Positions 9,972 to 20,794 of a stretch of DNA of 64,000 nucleotides are shown one piece after another. The notes under the pieces are model-generated. The model worked only from the letters and a program-made list of their open reading frames with translations, made no database searches and was not told the origin of the DNA. This stretch comes from Flavobacteriaceae bacterium (GTDB taxonomy: Bacteria; Bacteroidota; Bacteroidia; Flavobacteriales; Flavobacteriaceae), in the NCBI GenBank assembly GCA_024638165.1, contig JAHEKV010000006.1:1-64000 (forward strand), written 5' to 3'. Position numbers and translations under genes: made by a program. Positions within the stretch are counted from its first letter, which is position 1. Every line of letters starts with the position of its first letter.

Positions 9972-12797
9972 ATGAATTATAATTTTAACGAGATTGAGGC
10001 CAAATGGCAGCGTTATTGGGCAGAAAATGAAACCTTTAAAGCAGAGGATCATTCGACCAAGCCGAAGTATTATGTGCTAGACATGTTTCCTTATCCTTCG
10101 GGGGCTGGGTTACACGTGGGCCATCCGCTTGGATACATCGCTAGCGATATCTACGCCCGCTTTAAGCGCCATCAGGGTTATAATGTACTTCATCCGATGG
10201 GATATGATTCGTTTGGGTTACCCGCCGAGCAATATGCGATTCAAACAGGGCAGCATCCGGCGAAAACAACCGAGGTTAATACGGCTCGTTATCGAGAACA
10301 ATTAGATCGAATAGGTTTTTCATTTGATTGGTCTCGGCAATTCAAGACTTCTGAACCTAGTTATTACAAGCATACCCAGATGATTTTTATTCATCTGTTT
10401 AATTCCTGGTACGATAAGGATGCGGATAAGGCAAGATCGATTACCGATTTAGTCGCCTGTTTTGAGAAAGAGGGAAATAGTAGTGTGAATGCGCACTCTG
10501 ATGAAGATACTCCGATATTTACTTCTGAAGAGTGGAATCGAATGAGTACTGAGGCTCAGGAAGACCTTCTTCAAAAGTACCGTCTGACTTATCTCGCAGA
10601 TATTGAAGTGAACTGGTGTCCTGAATTAGGCACGGTTCTAGCCAATGATGAAATCGTCAATGGAGTTTCTGAGCGTGGCGGACACCCAGTGGTTCGCAAA
10701 AAAATGAAGCAATGGAGCATGCGAATTACCGCTTATGCCGACCGTCTGCTTCAAGGGCTATCAACCATTGATTGGCCCCAGCCTCTTAAAGATTCTCAAA
10801 CCAATTGGATCGGACGATCTGAAGGTGCAGAAGTTAGCTTTCAAGTGGAGGGTCATCAAGAGCTTATTAAAGTCTTTACCACTCGACCTGACACCCTGTT
10901 TGGGGTGAGCTTTATGACGCTTGCACCTGAACACGATTTAGTGTCAAAGATCACCACAGATGCGCAACGCGCTGAGGTGGAGGCTTATATTGAAGAAACT
11001 GCAAAGCGTTCAGAACTTGATCGTATGTCTGACGTGAAACGAATTACCGGTGCTTTTACAGGCGCCTATGTGCTTCACCCATTTTCAGGAGATCGAATCC
11101 CGGTTTGGATTGGGGATTATGTTCTCGCGAGCTATGGTACGGGGGCTGTAATGGCGGTTCCCTGTGGAGACCAACGCGATTATGATTTTGCACAGCATTT
11201 CAACCTTTCGATTCCTAATGTTTTTGAAGGAGTTTCTATAGAGGATGAGGCATTTACCGATAAAGGAACAACGATCATCGCGAATTCGGATTTCTTGAAT
11301 GGTTTAGATTACGCCACTGCCAAGCGCACCATGATCGATCGTCTTGAAGCAGAAGGAAAAGGAACTGGCAAGGTTAATTACCGCCTAAGAGATGCGGTAT
11401 TCAGTCGTCAACGTTATTGGGGAGAGCCTTTCCCAGTTTATTATGTAAATGGTAGACCTCAAATGCTACCTGAATCAGCACTTCCTCTTGAATTACCAGA
11501 GGTTACACAATACTTGCCTACAGAAAAGGGCGATCCTCCCCTAGGTAACGCTAAAGTTTGGGCTTGGGATGCTGTAAACCAAAAGGTAGTAGATGTAAAT
11601 CTTATTGACGACCAAACAATCTTTCCACTAGAGTTGAATACCATGCCGGGTTGGGCGGGATCTTCGCAATACTTCAATCGATTTATGGACCCTCACAACG
11701 AGGCTCAACTTGCCGACAAAGAGAAGGTAGTTTATTGGAAAGGAGTAGATCTCTATATCGGAGGTAGTGAACACGCTGTGACTCATCTTTTATATGCTCG
11801 CTTTTGGCAGCATTTTATGTACGACCTAGGCCTTGTTTCTCAGCCTGAATTTGCTAAGAAATTGATTAATCAGGGAATGATTACGGGTCTTTCGGCAATT
11901 GTTTATAGAAGGTCGAAAACCAATACCTACTATTCTCATGGTTTAATTGATTTTAAAGATCCGTCTGCAGAGAATTATATTGACCACTTTGAAAAATTGA
12001 GAGTGGACGTAGGCCTTATTAATTCAAGTGATGAGTTAGACATCGAAGGTTTGAAAAAATGGCAGCCTCAATACGCCGATACCAGTTTTGTTCTTGAGAA
12101 AGACCGATATATTGTTGGCCGTGAGGTTGAAAAGATGTCTAAGCGTTGGTATAATGTGGTGAATCCAGATCAGATTTGTGAAGAATACGGAGCCGATGCG
12201 TTACGCCTTTATGAAATGTTTTTAGGCCCACTAGAACAGTCTAAACCATGGAATACCGCAGGTATTACTGGAGTATCAGGATTCCTCAAGAAACTGTGGA
12301 AATTATATGATTCAGTAAATGATGAAAATCCAAGTGCAGAAGCGTTTAAGATTCTTCATAAGACCATCAAAAAGGTGCAAGATGATTTAGAGTCGTTCTC
12401 GTTCAACACTTCTGTTTCTTCATTTATGATCTGTGTAAATACGCTTACTTCTGAAAAGTGTTCTTCTCGACAAATCCTCGAGCCTTTAGCTATTCTTGTT
12501 TCACCCTATGCGCCTCATATCGCAGAGGAATTATGGATGAAATTGGGTAATTCACCCTCGATAGCACATCAGCCCTTCCCTGTCTTTGATGCGAGTTATT
12601 TAGTCGAATCTGAAAAGGAGTATCCGGTTTCTTTCAATGGAAAAATGCGTTTTAAAATTACTTTAAGCGCTGATGCATCCAAAGATGAGATTGAAAAAGC
12701 GGTGATATCTCACGAAAAGACTGCAGAGCAACTCAAAGGCGCAGCTCCGAAAAAGGTCATTGTGGTACCTGGTAAAATTGTCAATATCGTTGTTTAA
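9972..12797 (+). CDS. leuS: Leucyl-tRNA synthetase
   Basis: MFPYPSGAGLHVGHPLGY, KMSKRWYNVVNPD, LGPLEQSKPWNTAGI. Confidence 0.98.
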   Translation: MNYNFNEIEAKWQRYWAENETFKAEDHSTKPKYYVLDMFPYPSGAGLHVGHPLGYIASDIYARFKRHQGYNVLHPMGYDSFGLPAEQYAIQTGQHPAKTTEVNTARYREQLDRIGFSFDWSRQFKTSEPSYYKHTQMIFIHLFNSWYDKDADKARSITDLVACFEKEGNSSVNAHSDEDTPIFTSEEWNRMSTEAQEDLLQKYRLTYLADIEVNWCPELGTVLANDEIVNGVSERGGHPVVRKKMKQWSMRITAYADRLLQGLSTIDWPQPLKDSQTNWIGRSEGAEVSFQVEGHQELIKVFTTRPDTLFGVSFMTLAPEHDLVSKITTDAQRAEVEAYIEETAKRSELDRMSDVKRITGAFTGAYVLHPFSGDRIPVWIGDYVLASYGTGAVMAVPCGDQRDYDFAQHFNLSIPNVFEGVSIEDEAFTDKGTTIIANSDFLNGLDYATAKRTMIDRLEAEGKGTGKVNYRLRDAVFSRQRYWGEPFPVYYVNGRPQMLPESALPLELPEVTQYLPTEKGDPPLGNAKVWAWDAVNQKVVDVNLIDDQTIFPLELNTMPGWAGSSQYFNRFMDPHNEAQLADKEKVVYWKGVDLYIGGSEHAVTHLLYARFWQHFMYDLGLVSQPEFAKKLINQGMITGLSAIVYRRSKTNTYYSHGLIDFKDPSAENYIDHFEKLRVDVGLINSSDELDIEGLKKWQPQYADTSFVLEKDRYIVGREVEKMSKRWYNVVNPDQICEEYGADALRLYEMFLGPLEQSKPWNTAGITGVSGFLKKLWKLYDSVNDENPSAEAFKILHKTIKKVQDDLESFSFNTSVSSFMICVNTLTSEKCSSRQILEPLAILVSPYAPHIAEELWMKLGNSPSIAHQPFPVFDASYLVESEKEYPVSFNGKMRFKITLSADASKDEIEKAVISHEKTAEQLKGAAPKKVIVVPGKIVNIVV

Positions 12798-12815
12798 TAA
12801 GATCATTCTATAATT

Positions 12816-13511
12816 ATGGGCGGATATTATTTATTACTCATTGCAATAACCCTAGTGAGTGCCGGTGTCTCTCAGCGATTAAAGTCTAAGTTTAGAAAGT
12901 ACGAGAAAACGAAACTTTCGGGCGGATGGTCAGGTCTTGAAATTGCTCAAAAAATGCTCGATGATCACGGCATTAGCGATGTTCGCGTTATTTCTACTCC
13001 CGGTAGGTTAACAGATCACTACAACCCTCTAGACAAAACCGTAAATCTTAGCGAGGCGGTTTACTCAGGAAGAAACGCATCTGCGGCTGCGGTAGCTGCA
13101 CATGAAGTAGGACATGCAGTACAACATGCAGAGGCTTACCAATGGTTGACCATGCGATCACAACTCGTTCCTATTGTTCAAGTTTCTTCGGGACTTTCAA
13201 CTTGGATTGTGATTATAGGGATTGCCCTTTCTTTAGGCGCAGGAAGCTCCTTTGGGTTTCTTATTGCTCTTCTAGGCCTTGGGCTTATGGCAATTGCAAC
13301 TGTTTTTAGCTTTATTACCCTTCCTGTTGAATACGATGCCAGCCGAAGAGCTTTAGCTTGGTTAACAAGAGAGAAGATGCTTACCGATCAGGAGTACGAT
13401 GGGGCTCAGGATGCCTTGAAATGGGCCGCAAGGACTTATCTAGTCGTGGCGTTAGGTGCTTTAGCTTCACTACTTTACTGGGCGATGCAGGTCATGCGCT
13501 CTAGAGACTAA
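12816..13511 (+). CDS. Zinc metallopeptidase, YugP/DUF2927-like membrane protease
   Basis: AHEVGHAVQHAEAYQWLTMRSQLVP (HExxH) in a membrane protein. Confidence 0.88.
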   Translation: MGGYYLLLIAITLVSAGVSQRLKSKFRKYEKTKLSGGWSGLEIAQKMLDDHGISDVRVISTPGRLTDHYNPLDKTVNLSEAVYSGRNASAAAVAAHEVGHAVQHAEAYQWLTMRSQLVPIVQVSSGLSTWIVIIGIALSLGAGSSFGFLIALLGLGLMAIATVFSFITLPVEYDASRRALAWLTREKMLTDQEYDGAQDALKWAARTYLVVALGALASLLYWAMQVMRSRD

Positions 13512-13971
13512 TTTGACGATCGATTTGTTGATTCAGAGAGATGAAGGTTTCGGTTCTTGAGATTCCTTCGATTCGTTGAATGTGATTGTTAAGAATCTGC
13601 ATTAGGTGTTCATTGTTCTTACAAAGTACCTTAATGAGAATGGACCAGTTCCCCGTGGTATAATGGCATTCTAAAACTTCAGGGATCTCTTGCAGCGCTC
13701 GAACTGCAGACGGATTATTCATGGCTTTGTCTAGGTATACACCAATATACGCCATCGTACTGTAGCCCAGTTTCTTGGTGTTGATCATCATTTTTGAACC
13801 TTCTAACACACCCGCTTGCTCTAGTTTTCTTAGCCGCTGATGAATAGCTGCTCCCGAAATTCCTACCTTTCTTGAAATTTCAAGAATCGGGGTTCTCGCA
13901 TCTTTCATTAGATAGGATAGTATGGTTTTATCTATTCCGTCTAGTGTATAGGTTGAATCTGAGCTCTTCAT
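13501..13971 (-). CDS. Lrp/AsnC family transcriptional regulator
   Basis: LDGIDKTILSYLMKDARTPILEISRKVGISGAAIHQRLRKLEQAGVL; AsnC HTH and RAM domain. Confidence 0.95.
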   Translation of the reverse strand: MKSSDSTYTLDGIDKTILSYLMKDARTPILEISRKVGISGAAIHQRLRKLEQAGVLEGSKMMINTKKLGYSTMAYIGVYLDKAMNNPSAVRALQEIPEVLECHYTTGNWSILIKVLCKNNEHLMQILNNHIQRIEGISRTETFISLNQQIDRQISL

Positions 13972-14022
13972 GTAATGAATTTTAAGCGTTTAAGATACAT
14001 ATACTTATAAAATAGAAGCGAA

Positions 14023-14400
14023 ATGAGAATAAAAGTTTCAATAACGTTGTTTTTAGGAATGATCGCTGTCGTTCTTGGAGCCTTAGGGTCGCATGCCTTA
14101 AAAGAAGTACTGACTCCTGAGCAATTAGAAAGCTTTACGATAGGGGTTCGGTATCAGATGACCCACGTTTTGCTTTTAATGGTCGTGTTATTAACCTCTT
14201 ATTTTGAAGAAGGGATTAAGGAAACTTCTTTCTGGTTGACTGTTGTAGGAATACTATTATTCTCAGGAAGTATTTATCTCCTCAATCTACAGCAATTACT
14301 GGGTGTGAAACTTTCGTTTCTGGGTCCTGTGACCCCAATAGGCGGGCTATTTTTAATAACAAACTGGGGGTTTTTAGCGCTTAAGGCTCTTAAGCGTTAA
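14023..14400 (+). CDS. DUF423 family membrane protein
   Basis: GALGSHALKEVLTPEQLESFTIGVRYQMTH...; FSGSIYLL, PIGGLFLITNW. Confidence 0.9.
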   Translation: MRIKVSITLFLGMIAVVLGALGSHALKEVLTPEQLESFTIGVRYQMTHVLLLMVVLLTSYFEEGIKETSFWLTVVGILLFSGSIYLLNLQQLLGVKLSFLGPVTPIGGLFLITNWGFLALKALKR

Positions 14401-15145
14401 CTTCACCGATGTACTTCTGAAGCGCCATAGTCATGGACGGAGTTTCAGGGGTAGGAGCTTTGATATTCACTACGAGTCCTTTAGCTTCTGCAGCTTGAAT
14501 TGTACTGCTACCAAAAGCAGCGATTCTCGTGTTGTTTTGAGCGAAATCAGGAAAATTGTGAAACAAGCTCTCGATTCCTGTTGGGCTAAAGAAAACGAGA
14601 ATATCGTAATAAACGTCTGCTAAATCTGACAGGTCACTCATAACCGTTTTATAGAAGATTCCTCGAGTCCAATTAATTCCAAATTCATTTAAGGTATCTG
14701 GTATAATGGGCTTTAGTGAGTCAGATGAGGGTAATAAGTAGGTCTCGTTTTTATATTTCTTGAAGTTAGGAGCAAGGTCAGATAGTAGACGCTGCCCTAC
14801 ATAAATTTTACGCTTGCGATAAACCACATATTTTTGAAGATAAAAAGCAACCGCTTCAGACTGACAGAAGTATTTCATGGTATCTGGAACCTTGAAGCGC
14901 ATTTCTTCAGCTAGTCGAAAGTAATGGTCTACGGCATTGCGGCTGGTTAGGATAATAGCAGTGAAATTACTGAGGTCGATCTTTTGCGCTCGCACCTCTT
15001 TAGAATCTACCCCTTCAACATGAATGAATGGTCTGAAATCGACAGTGAGTTTTTCTTTCTCTATGAGCTTTGCATAGGGAGAGTTCTCTAATTTTGGCTC
15101 GGGTTGAGAAACTAATATGGTTTTCACTTTCATATTCAAATTCAT
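14390..15145 (-). CDS. hemD: Uroporphyrinogen-III synthase-like protein
   Basis: TAIILTSRNAVDHYFRL, DILVFFSPTGIESLF, AFGSSTIQAAEAKGL. Confidence 0.85.
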   Translation of the reverse strand: MNLNMKVKTILVSQPEPKLENSPYAKLIEKEKLTVDFRPFIHVEGVDSKEVRAQKIDLSNFTAIILTSRNAVDHYFRLAEEMRFKVPDTMKYFCQSEAVAFYLQKYVVYRKRKIYVGQRLLSDLAPNFKKYKNETYLLPSSDSLKPIIPDTLNEFGINWTRGIFYKTVMSDLSDLADVYYDILVFFSPTGIESLFHNFPDFAQNNTRIAAFGSSTIQAAEAKGLVVNIKAPTPETPSMTMALQKYIGEVNA

Positions 15146-15762
15146 TTAATGACCATTAACAGAAGTGCTGTCAAGGGTGCCATTTCGAGGGTGCAAATAT
15201 ACAAAATAAACCCCATACCGAATCTGATGTTACTTCGTTGTGTTTTTTTGATAACGCTGATATAACTTAAAATTTGCAAAGCAAAAAGCGCCACGAAATA
15301 AAGCGGTTCGAGAATCGAGTAGGATACGATCTCTGCGAAATAAAGCCATGTAAATAAAAAAGAGAGGAGTCCCTGATAGGCTAAAAAACTAGTGACGACA
15401 CTACTAATTAGTAGAGAAGCCTTTTTTCTCTTAAAAAGAAGAACTCCAGCATTTGATCGTAGAATCTGTTTAAGCAACAAGGCGCCTATGATAAAGAAAT
15501 AGCCATTAAACCCCAGTTTGTCATCTAGGATAGCTTTAAAACTTAGTTTTTCGATTAAATAAGAAAGGCTAAGAACCCCTGTTACTAAAAACCCCCAAAG
15601 GGTGAAGCGCCATGATCGCAATTTTGAATCATAGAGCTGAATAAAAGTATCATTGATAGGAAGTTGGAGAAAGAGTCGAAAAGGTTCGGGATAATTCCTT
15701 TTTATAAGTACTAACAGACCCAAAAGAACAGAGCAAAAGATGAAAATAGTATCTGCGTTCAT
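15142..15762 (-). CDS. DUF4271 family membrane protein
   Basis: Multi-TM protein overlapping hemD by ATGA-type junction; DUF4271/hemD neighbourhood is common in Bacteroidota. Confidence 0.75.
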   Translation of the reverse strand: MNADTIFIFCSVLLGLLVLIKRNYPEPFRLFLQLPINDTFIQLYDSKLRSWRFTLWGFLVTGVLSLSYLIEKLSFKAILDDKLGFNGYFFIIGALLLKQILRSNAGVLLFKRKKASLLISSVVTSFLAYQGLLSFLFTWLYFAEIVSYSILEPLYFVALFALQILSYISVIKKTQRSNIRFGMGFILYICTLEMAPLTALLLMVIK

Positions 15763-17327
15763 GGTCTTGAAGGTTGAGCAAACTTATGAATAATTCGCGG
15801 AGGAAGACCTGGTGATGAAATGCCTATTCGATAAAAAGGATAGGCTGGGTTGATCACAGGAAAAGAGGTCGAATGACCCTCTTCAATCGTTAGTACATCC
15901 ATCGTTTGAACGCGTCTAAACTCATCTAACTCTGCTAAATAAAGTTTTCCCGCTAATGTGCGCTTAAAGTGAATAGACGTTGAATCGATAGTAACTTCTT
16001 CAGGTAAAATCAGATTGAGGTAGGTGGTTGTACTCCAGAATAGATCTCCTTTTTTAGGACTATCCACGCGTTGTTCGAAATCGTAGGGCTTAGAACTGAC
16101 TACAAAAACAGAATCTTGATTAATACGTGACCAGCGTGTATCAAAATCATACTGATTTGGTCGGTAAGTTAGGGTGTTATAGGATAATCCTATTTGTCTA
16201 CTGTAAAATTCATAGAGGGCAGCACGTTGATAAGAATCTATAAATAGTACGGGTTTACCATTCGCTTTAGCTGAGATTTTCTGTGACCATTCCTTGACAC
16301 CATGAGGTTCGAGATGTATTGGGGATAGTTGTTCAAAGGCCATCAAAAATCTGAGACTAAAAATGAGAATGATACTTACGAGTCCTAACCTCTTAATTCG
16401 TTTTGTCTCAACCAGGGAAAGTGGTCTTTCGACGAAGATCAGAAGTAAAGGATAGACTATAGGGAGTAGCCATTGAAGCTGAGATTTTTTACTGAAAGAC
16501 GAAAAGAAGAAGAACGCAAGAACTAACCAGACCGAAAATCGTAGTCCTTTTTCGAAGAGGTTTTTCGTATTGGATGAAGACAAGGCTCGATAAAAGTCGA
16601 AAAAGAATAATCCGATAATGGCGATGGCGTTTAGGAAGAACCCTCCAGTGAATGGGAAAAATTCATAGGCGTGATTCGGACGTTCCGAAAAATGAAATCT
16701 TAAGGTTACCCATTCGTTTTGCGAGAGCCACAATAAGTGTGGGCCGAATAAAAGTAAGCTCAGTGCGACTGACTTCCAGGCCCTACGATCTTTCATCAGG
16801 ATGGGGTTAGAAGCGATCACGCCAAATAGGATTAATACGCCCGTATACTTGCTGTACATGAGACCCGCCATAGCTAGACCTAGGGTAAAGACAGTATATT
16901 TTGTCTTTAAGAGAAATTGCTTGTAGGAGTAAAAGAACAGCGCGGTAAATAGGAGCGTTCCTGTGTCGGGTAAGGTGAGAAACCCGTAGAGATTGACTAA
17001 AGGTAAGCCCAGTAACAAAAGTGAGAACAGCCCGTTAGACATTCTTTTCTTAGTCTCCTTACTCAGTGTTTGGTATAGAAGCCAATAGCTCAGTGATACG
17101 CTGAGTACGCTGAGTACTCGAACGCCAAAAAGCCCCAAGCTTTCAATCGACGAAGGGAGTGCTAGTAGGGCAACTAGGGGTGGATGATCAAAGTATCCCC
17201 ACTGCATATGCTTTGCGAAATAGGCATAATAGGCCTCGTCTTTTAAAAGGCCAGTAAAACTTGCCTGAAGCAGATTGATCAGGGTAATTATTACGAGTTG
17301 AACTTGAAAGGAAAACTTGAGCCTCAT
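15759..17327 (-). CDS. Family 39-type membrane glycosyltransferase (ArnT/PMT-like)
   Basis: LLKDEAYYAYFAKHMQWGYFDHPPLVALL: DEAYY...YFDHPP motif; multi-TM. Track ORF start 17375 probably too far upstream. Confidence 0.88.
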   Translation of the reverse strand: MRLKFSFQVQLVIITLINLLQASFTGLLKDEAYYAYFAKHMQWGYFDHPPLVALLALPSSIESLGLFGVRVLSVLSVSLSYWLLYQTLSKETKKRMSNGLFSLLLLGLPLVNLYGFLTLPDTGTLLFTALFFYSYKQFLLKTKYTVFTLGLAMAGLMYSKYTGVLILFGVIASNPILMKDRRAWKSVALSLLLFGPHLLWLSQNEWVTLRFHFSERPNHAYEFFPFTGGFFLNAIAIIGLFFFDFYRALSSSNTKNLFEKGLRFSVWLVLAFFFFSSFSKKSQLQWLLPIVYPLLLIFVERPLSLVETKRIKRLGLVSIILIFSLRFLMAFEQLSPIHLEPHGVKEWSQKISAKANGKPVLFIDSYQRAALYEFYSRQIGLSYNTLTYRPNQYDFDTRWSRINQDSVFVVSSKPYDFEQRVDSPKKGDLFWSTTTYLNLILPEEVTIDSTSIHFKRTLAGKLYLAELDEFRRVQTMDVLTIEEGHSTSFPVINPAYPFYRIGISSPGLPPRIIHKFAQPSRP

Positions 17328-17336
17328 CACAGAAAT

Positions 17337-17344
17337 CAAAGGTA
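17337..17344 (-). promoter_or_regulatory. Candidate -7 element TACCTTTG (minus strand)
   Basis: CAAAGGTA on + strand about 10 nt upstream of ATG at 17327. Confidence 0.35.
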
Positions 17345-17395
17345 CGTTTTTGAAGTTGTCTTTGGATCGACACAAATGTCCTATTTTAGCCGCCT

Positions 17396-18145
17396 ATGAG
17401 TGAATGCCTAGTCATTATCCCAACCTATAACGAAATCGAAAACGTTGCACTGATTATTGCTGCGGTTCAAGATTTAAACAAAGGGTATCATGTACTCATC
17501 GTTGATGATAATTCTCCTGATGGAACAGCAGATAAGGTTCGTGAACTGCAGAATACTCATCCCGACTCACTTCACCTTGAGGTAAGAACTGAAAAAGCCG
17601 GACTTGGTACTGCTTATATCCATGGGTTTAAATGGGCCTTGGCAAAGGGTTACTCCTTTATTTTTGAAATGGATGCTGATTTTTCTCATACTCCAAGTGA
17701 TTTAATTCGGCTACATGCTGCTTGTAAGAACGGTGCCGACGTGGCCATTGGTAGTAGATATTGCAAGGGAGTGAATGTGGTGAATTGGCCGCTACATCGA
17801 ATACTACTCTCCTACGGGGCTTCCTTTTATGTTCGTTTAATCACAGGAATGCCTGTATATGACCCTACGGCTGGTTTTATGTGTTATCGTGCTTCGCTTT
17901 TAAAGCAATTGAATTTAGATGCCGTACGTTTTGTCGGATATGCCTTTCAGATTGAAATGAAATTCAGAGCTTACAAGAAGGGCGCAACGATCAAAGAGGT
18001 GAGTATTGTTTTTACAGATCGCATCAGAGGGGTGTCGAAGATGAGTGGCGCAATTGTCAAAGAAGCCATTCTCGGGGTGCTTAAAATGCGTTTGGATAGT
18101 ATCTTTGCTAAAAAGAGATTCTACTATGCCGAAAACCCTGATTAA
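17396..18145 (+). CDS. Polyprenol monophosphomannose synthase (GT2)
   Basis: VIIPTYNEIENV...VDDNSPDGTADKV...EMDADFSHTPSDL...TDRIRGVSKMSG, Dpm1-like. Confidence 0.92.
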   Translation: MSECLVIIPTYNEIENVALIIAAVQDLNKGYHVLIVDDNSPDGTADKVRELQNTHPDSLHLEVRTEKAGLGTAYIHGFKWALAKGYSFIFEMDADFSHTPSDLIRLHAACKNGADVAIGSRYCKGVNVVNWPLHRILLSYGASFYVRLITGMPVYDPTAGFMCYRASLLKQLNLDAVRFVGYAFQIEMKFRAYKKGATIKEVSIVFTDRIRGVSKMSGAIVKEAILGVLKMRLDSIFAKKRFYYAENPD

Positions 18146-19460
18146 AAATGCGAGAATTGTAAATGAATCATCCATTTTTGAATCTGACATTCTCGTTGAA
18201 GATCAATTCATAAAAAAAATAGCTCCCTCCATCTCAGACGATACCGCTGAGGTTATCGATTTACAAGGACAGCTGCTTTTACCCGGATGTATTGACAATC
18301 AGGTCCATTTTCGCGAACCAGGATTAACCCATAAAGGAACGATTGCAACAGAGAGTCGAGCAGCGCTAGCAGGTGGAATCACAACTTTCATGGAGCAGCC
18401 AAATACCAACCCTCAAACGGTTACCTTCGAAGCTTTAGAAGATAAATTTGATCGAGCAGCAAAGGGTTCTTATGTGAATTACTCTTTTTTCTTTGGGGGT
18501 ACGAATGATAACCTAGAACTCATAAAAAGATTAGACATTAATGCTTGCGCAGGAATCAAGCTTTTCCTTGGTTCTTCGACAGGTAATATGCTGGTTGATC
18601 GAGAAGAAACCATTCGTGGAATCTTTTCGAACACCGAGATGGTTATCGCCGCACATTGTGAAGATGAACCCACTATTCGTGCGAATACTGAGGCGGCCAT
18701 AAAGAAATATGGAGAGGATATTCCGATTGAAATGCATCCGATTATTCGATCTAGAGAGGCTTGTTATCAATCCTCTTCAAGAGCCATCCAACTGGCAAGA
18801 GAGACAGGAGCAAAACTTCACGTGTTTCACGTATCTACCGCAGAGGAGCTTGAACTCTTTGATACTCATTTACCTTTTGAGAAGAAGCAAATTACTGCCG
18901 AGGTATGTTTACACCACCTTTGGTTTAGTGATAAGGATTATGCAGATAAGGGTACCTTGATTAAGTGGAATCCGGCCGTAAAAAGTGCTTCTGATCGGGA
19001 CGCTCTTTGGGAAGGTGTTCGAGGAAATGCTCTAGACATCTTAGCCACAGACCACGCACCTCATACGATCGATGAGAAATCAAATACCTACCTCAAAGCT
19101 CCATCTGGAGGACCACTGGTGCAGCATGCGCTACTGGGTTATTTAGATAAAGTTGAAGAAGGCGCCTTTGACCTTGAAACACTGGTTCAAAAATTTGCAC
19201 ATAATGTTGCTGATCGATATCATATCGATCGTCGCGGGTACATTAGAGAAGGTTATTATGCCGATTTGGTGACCGTCAAGAAAAATCCATATCAGGTAAC
19301 TAAGGAAAGCCTGTTGTATGATTGTAAGTGGAGCCCATTTGAAGGACACACTTTCGCCTATACCATTGATAAAGTTTGGGTAAATGGTCATTTAGGCTAT
19401 TCTAATGGGGCGGTGAGTGAAGATCGTCATGCCCAAAAACTAGCATTTACTAGAAAATGA
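18126..19460 (+). CDS. Dihydroorotase
   Basis: LPGCIDNQVHFREPGLTHKGTIATESRAALAGGITTFMEQPNTNP; DHAPHTIDEK; ATG 18126 internal to track ORF. Confidence 0.93.
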   Translation: MPKTLIKNARIVNESSIFESDILVEDQFIKKIAPSISDDTAEVIDLQGQLLLPGCIDNQVHFREPGLTHKGTIATESRAALAGGITTFMEQPNTNPQTVTFEALEDKFDRAAKGSYVNYSFFFGGTNDNLELIKRLDINACAGIKLFLGSSTGNMLVDREETIRGIFSNTEMVIAAHCEDEPTIRANTEAAIKKYGEDIPIEMHPIIRSREACYQSSSRAIQLARETGAKLHVFHVSTAEELELFDTHLPFEKKQITAEVCLHHLWFSDKDYADKGTLIKWNPAVKSASDRDALWEGVRGNALDILATDHAPHTIDEKSNTYLKAPSGGPLVQHALLGYLDKVEEGAFDLETLVQKFAHNVADRYHIDRRGYIREGYYADLVTVKKNPYQVTKESLLYDCKWSPFEGHTFAYTIDKVWVNGHLGYSNGAVSEDRHAQKLAFTRK

Positions 19461-19825
19461 GAATAGTCTATTCAGCCTTAATATTGGTTTTGCTGATTTC
19501 TTGTTCTACAAGAATGATGGAGCCGCCCGAAAACCTTATAGAGGAAGGTGTTTTTTCAGATATTCTTTATGATATAGCGGTTTTAAAAGCGGTTCATAGC
19601 ACTTCTCCAGCTACTCTAGAAAGTCAGGGAATACTTATAATGCCTTATATCTATGAAAAGTACGATGTGGACAGCCTTCAATTGATTAATTCGAATAAGT
19701 ATTACTCCACATTAGGTGATCGCTATTTCAAGCTATTTGAATCTATTGAAACTCGATTAGCAGAAAAAAGTGAGGTGATCGATAGCCTTCGAGCTGAAGC
19801 TGCTTCTAAGCCCCTGCGCATGTAG
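19457..19825 (+). CDS. DUF4296 lipoprotein
   Basis: Lipobox LLISCST; DILYDIAVLKAVHS...YEKYDVDSLQLINSNKYYS typical of DUF4296. Confidence 0.82.
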   Translation: MRIVYSALILVLLISCSTRMMEPPENLIEEGVFSDILYDIAVLKAVHSTSPATLESQGILIMPYIYEKYDVDSLQLINSNKYYSTLGDRYFKLFESIETRLAEKSEVIDSLRAEAASKPLRM

Positions 19826-20750
19826 CGCGATAAGATTGAGATAGTTGCTTTAATTCAGCTTCGAAATTTTCTAGCTCCACTTCCTTGAGTTCAGGATAAT
19901 CAGATAGGGTCGGATAGATCGATTCTGAGGTTAGCGAGTCAACAATTTCAGAGGATAGTTTGCGTGGCTTTCTAAAAATAAAAGCATAAAAAGCTTCGAT
20001 AACGCTAAGGCCTCTTAATATGGGTTTCCCGATGAACTGTATTTTTTCTGCACCCATTGCCTTAGCAAGCTCATCGTATCGCATGATTTTAGTGACAAGA
20101 ATGGTAGGGGTTTTCTGCTCATTTTTTGAAAGATGAAGAGTGCATCGCACAACGGTATTTGCTGTGGTTAAGCCAACAGAACCCTTGGTAACTATAGTTT
20201 TTTGCTGAGCGAGCTGTTTAAAGATACTTCCGCTGGGCCGATTCCAGAAGTAATCACTTAAAATCACACCAGGTCGAACAATTGTAGCCTTTATACCCTC
20301 TTGAACTCCCCGATATACTTCTAATTCAGATAAGTATTTGGTATACCCGTAATAACTCGATGCACCCTCGTTGGCTGCTGCGATCGAACTAATGAAGATT
20401 AGATTGATTTTTTTAGATATCAGTGTATTTACCAAATTTCTCGTGCCCTCAACATTGGTCTTGTAAAGCTGGCTTTTGCGTTTAGGATCAAAAGAAATTA
20501 GTGCAGCACAATGAATTACAGTATCGACTTCTTCTAAAGCCTGATCGAGTAAGTCGATTTGGTCATAAGAACCTTTTAGCCATTCGATATAGCTGAGGTT
20601 TTTCTCTTTATTATGATACTTGAAAAAAGCAACGACTTCTATTCGTTTCTCTTCGGTTCTGTAGAACGCACGAATCTTCTTTTTTTGAGAACTAAGACTA
20701 AGAAGAAAATGAGCCCCTAGCATACCTGTGGCTCCTGTGACTAAAATCAT
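19806..20750 (-). CDS. NAD-dependent epimerase/dehydratase family protein
   Basis: MILVTGATGMLGAHFLLSL; YYGYTKYLSE (YxxxK). Confidence 0.92.
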   Translation of the reverse strand: MILVTGATGMLGAHFLLSLSSQKKKIRAFYRTEEKRIEVVAFFKYHNKEKNLSYIEWLKGSYDQIDLLDQALEEVDTVIHCAALISFDPKRKSQLYKTNVEGTRNLVNTLISKKINLIFISSIAAANEGASSYYGYTKYLSELEVYRGVQEGIKATIVRPGVILSDYFWNRPSGSIFKQLAQQKTIVTKGSVGLTTANTVVRCTLHLSKNEQKTPTILVTKIMRYDELAKAMGAEKIQFIGKPILRGLSVIEAFYAFIFRKPRKLSSEIVDSLTSESIYPTLSDYPELKEVELENFEAELKQLSQSYRATCAGA

Positions 20751-20773
20751 AATGTAAATGTAGGCAAAGAAGC

Positions 20774-20781
20774 TATATTTG
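20774..20781 (+). promoter_or_regulatory. Candidate -7 element TATATTTG upstream of tyrS
   Basis: Matches TAnnTTTG 14 nt upstream of the ORF start. Confidence 0.3.
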
Positions 20782-20794
20782 TAGGCCTAAAGTT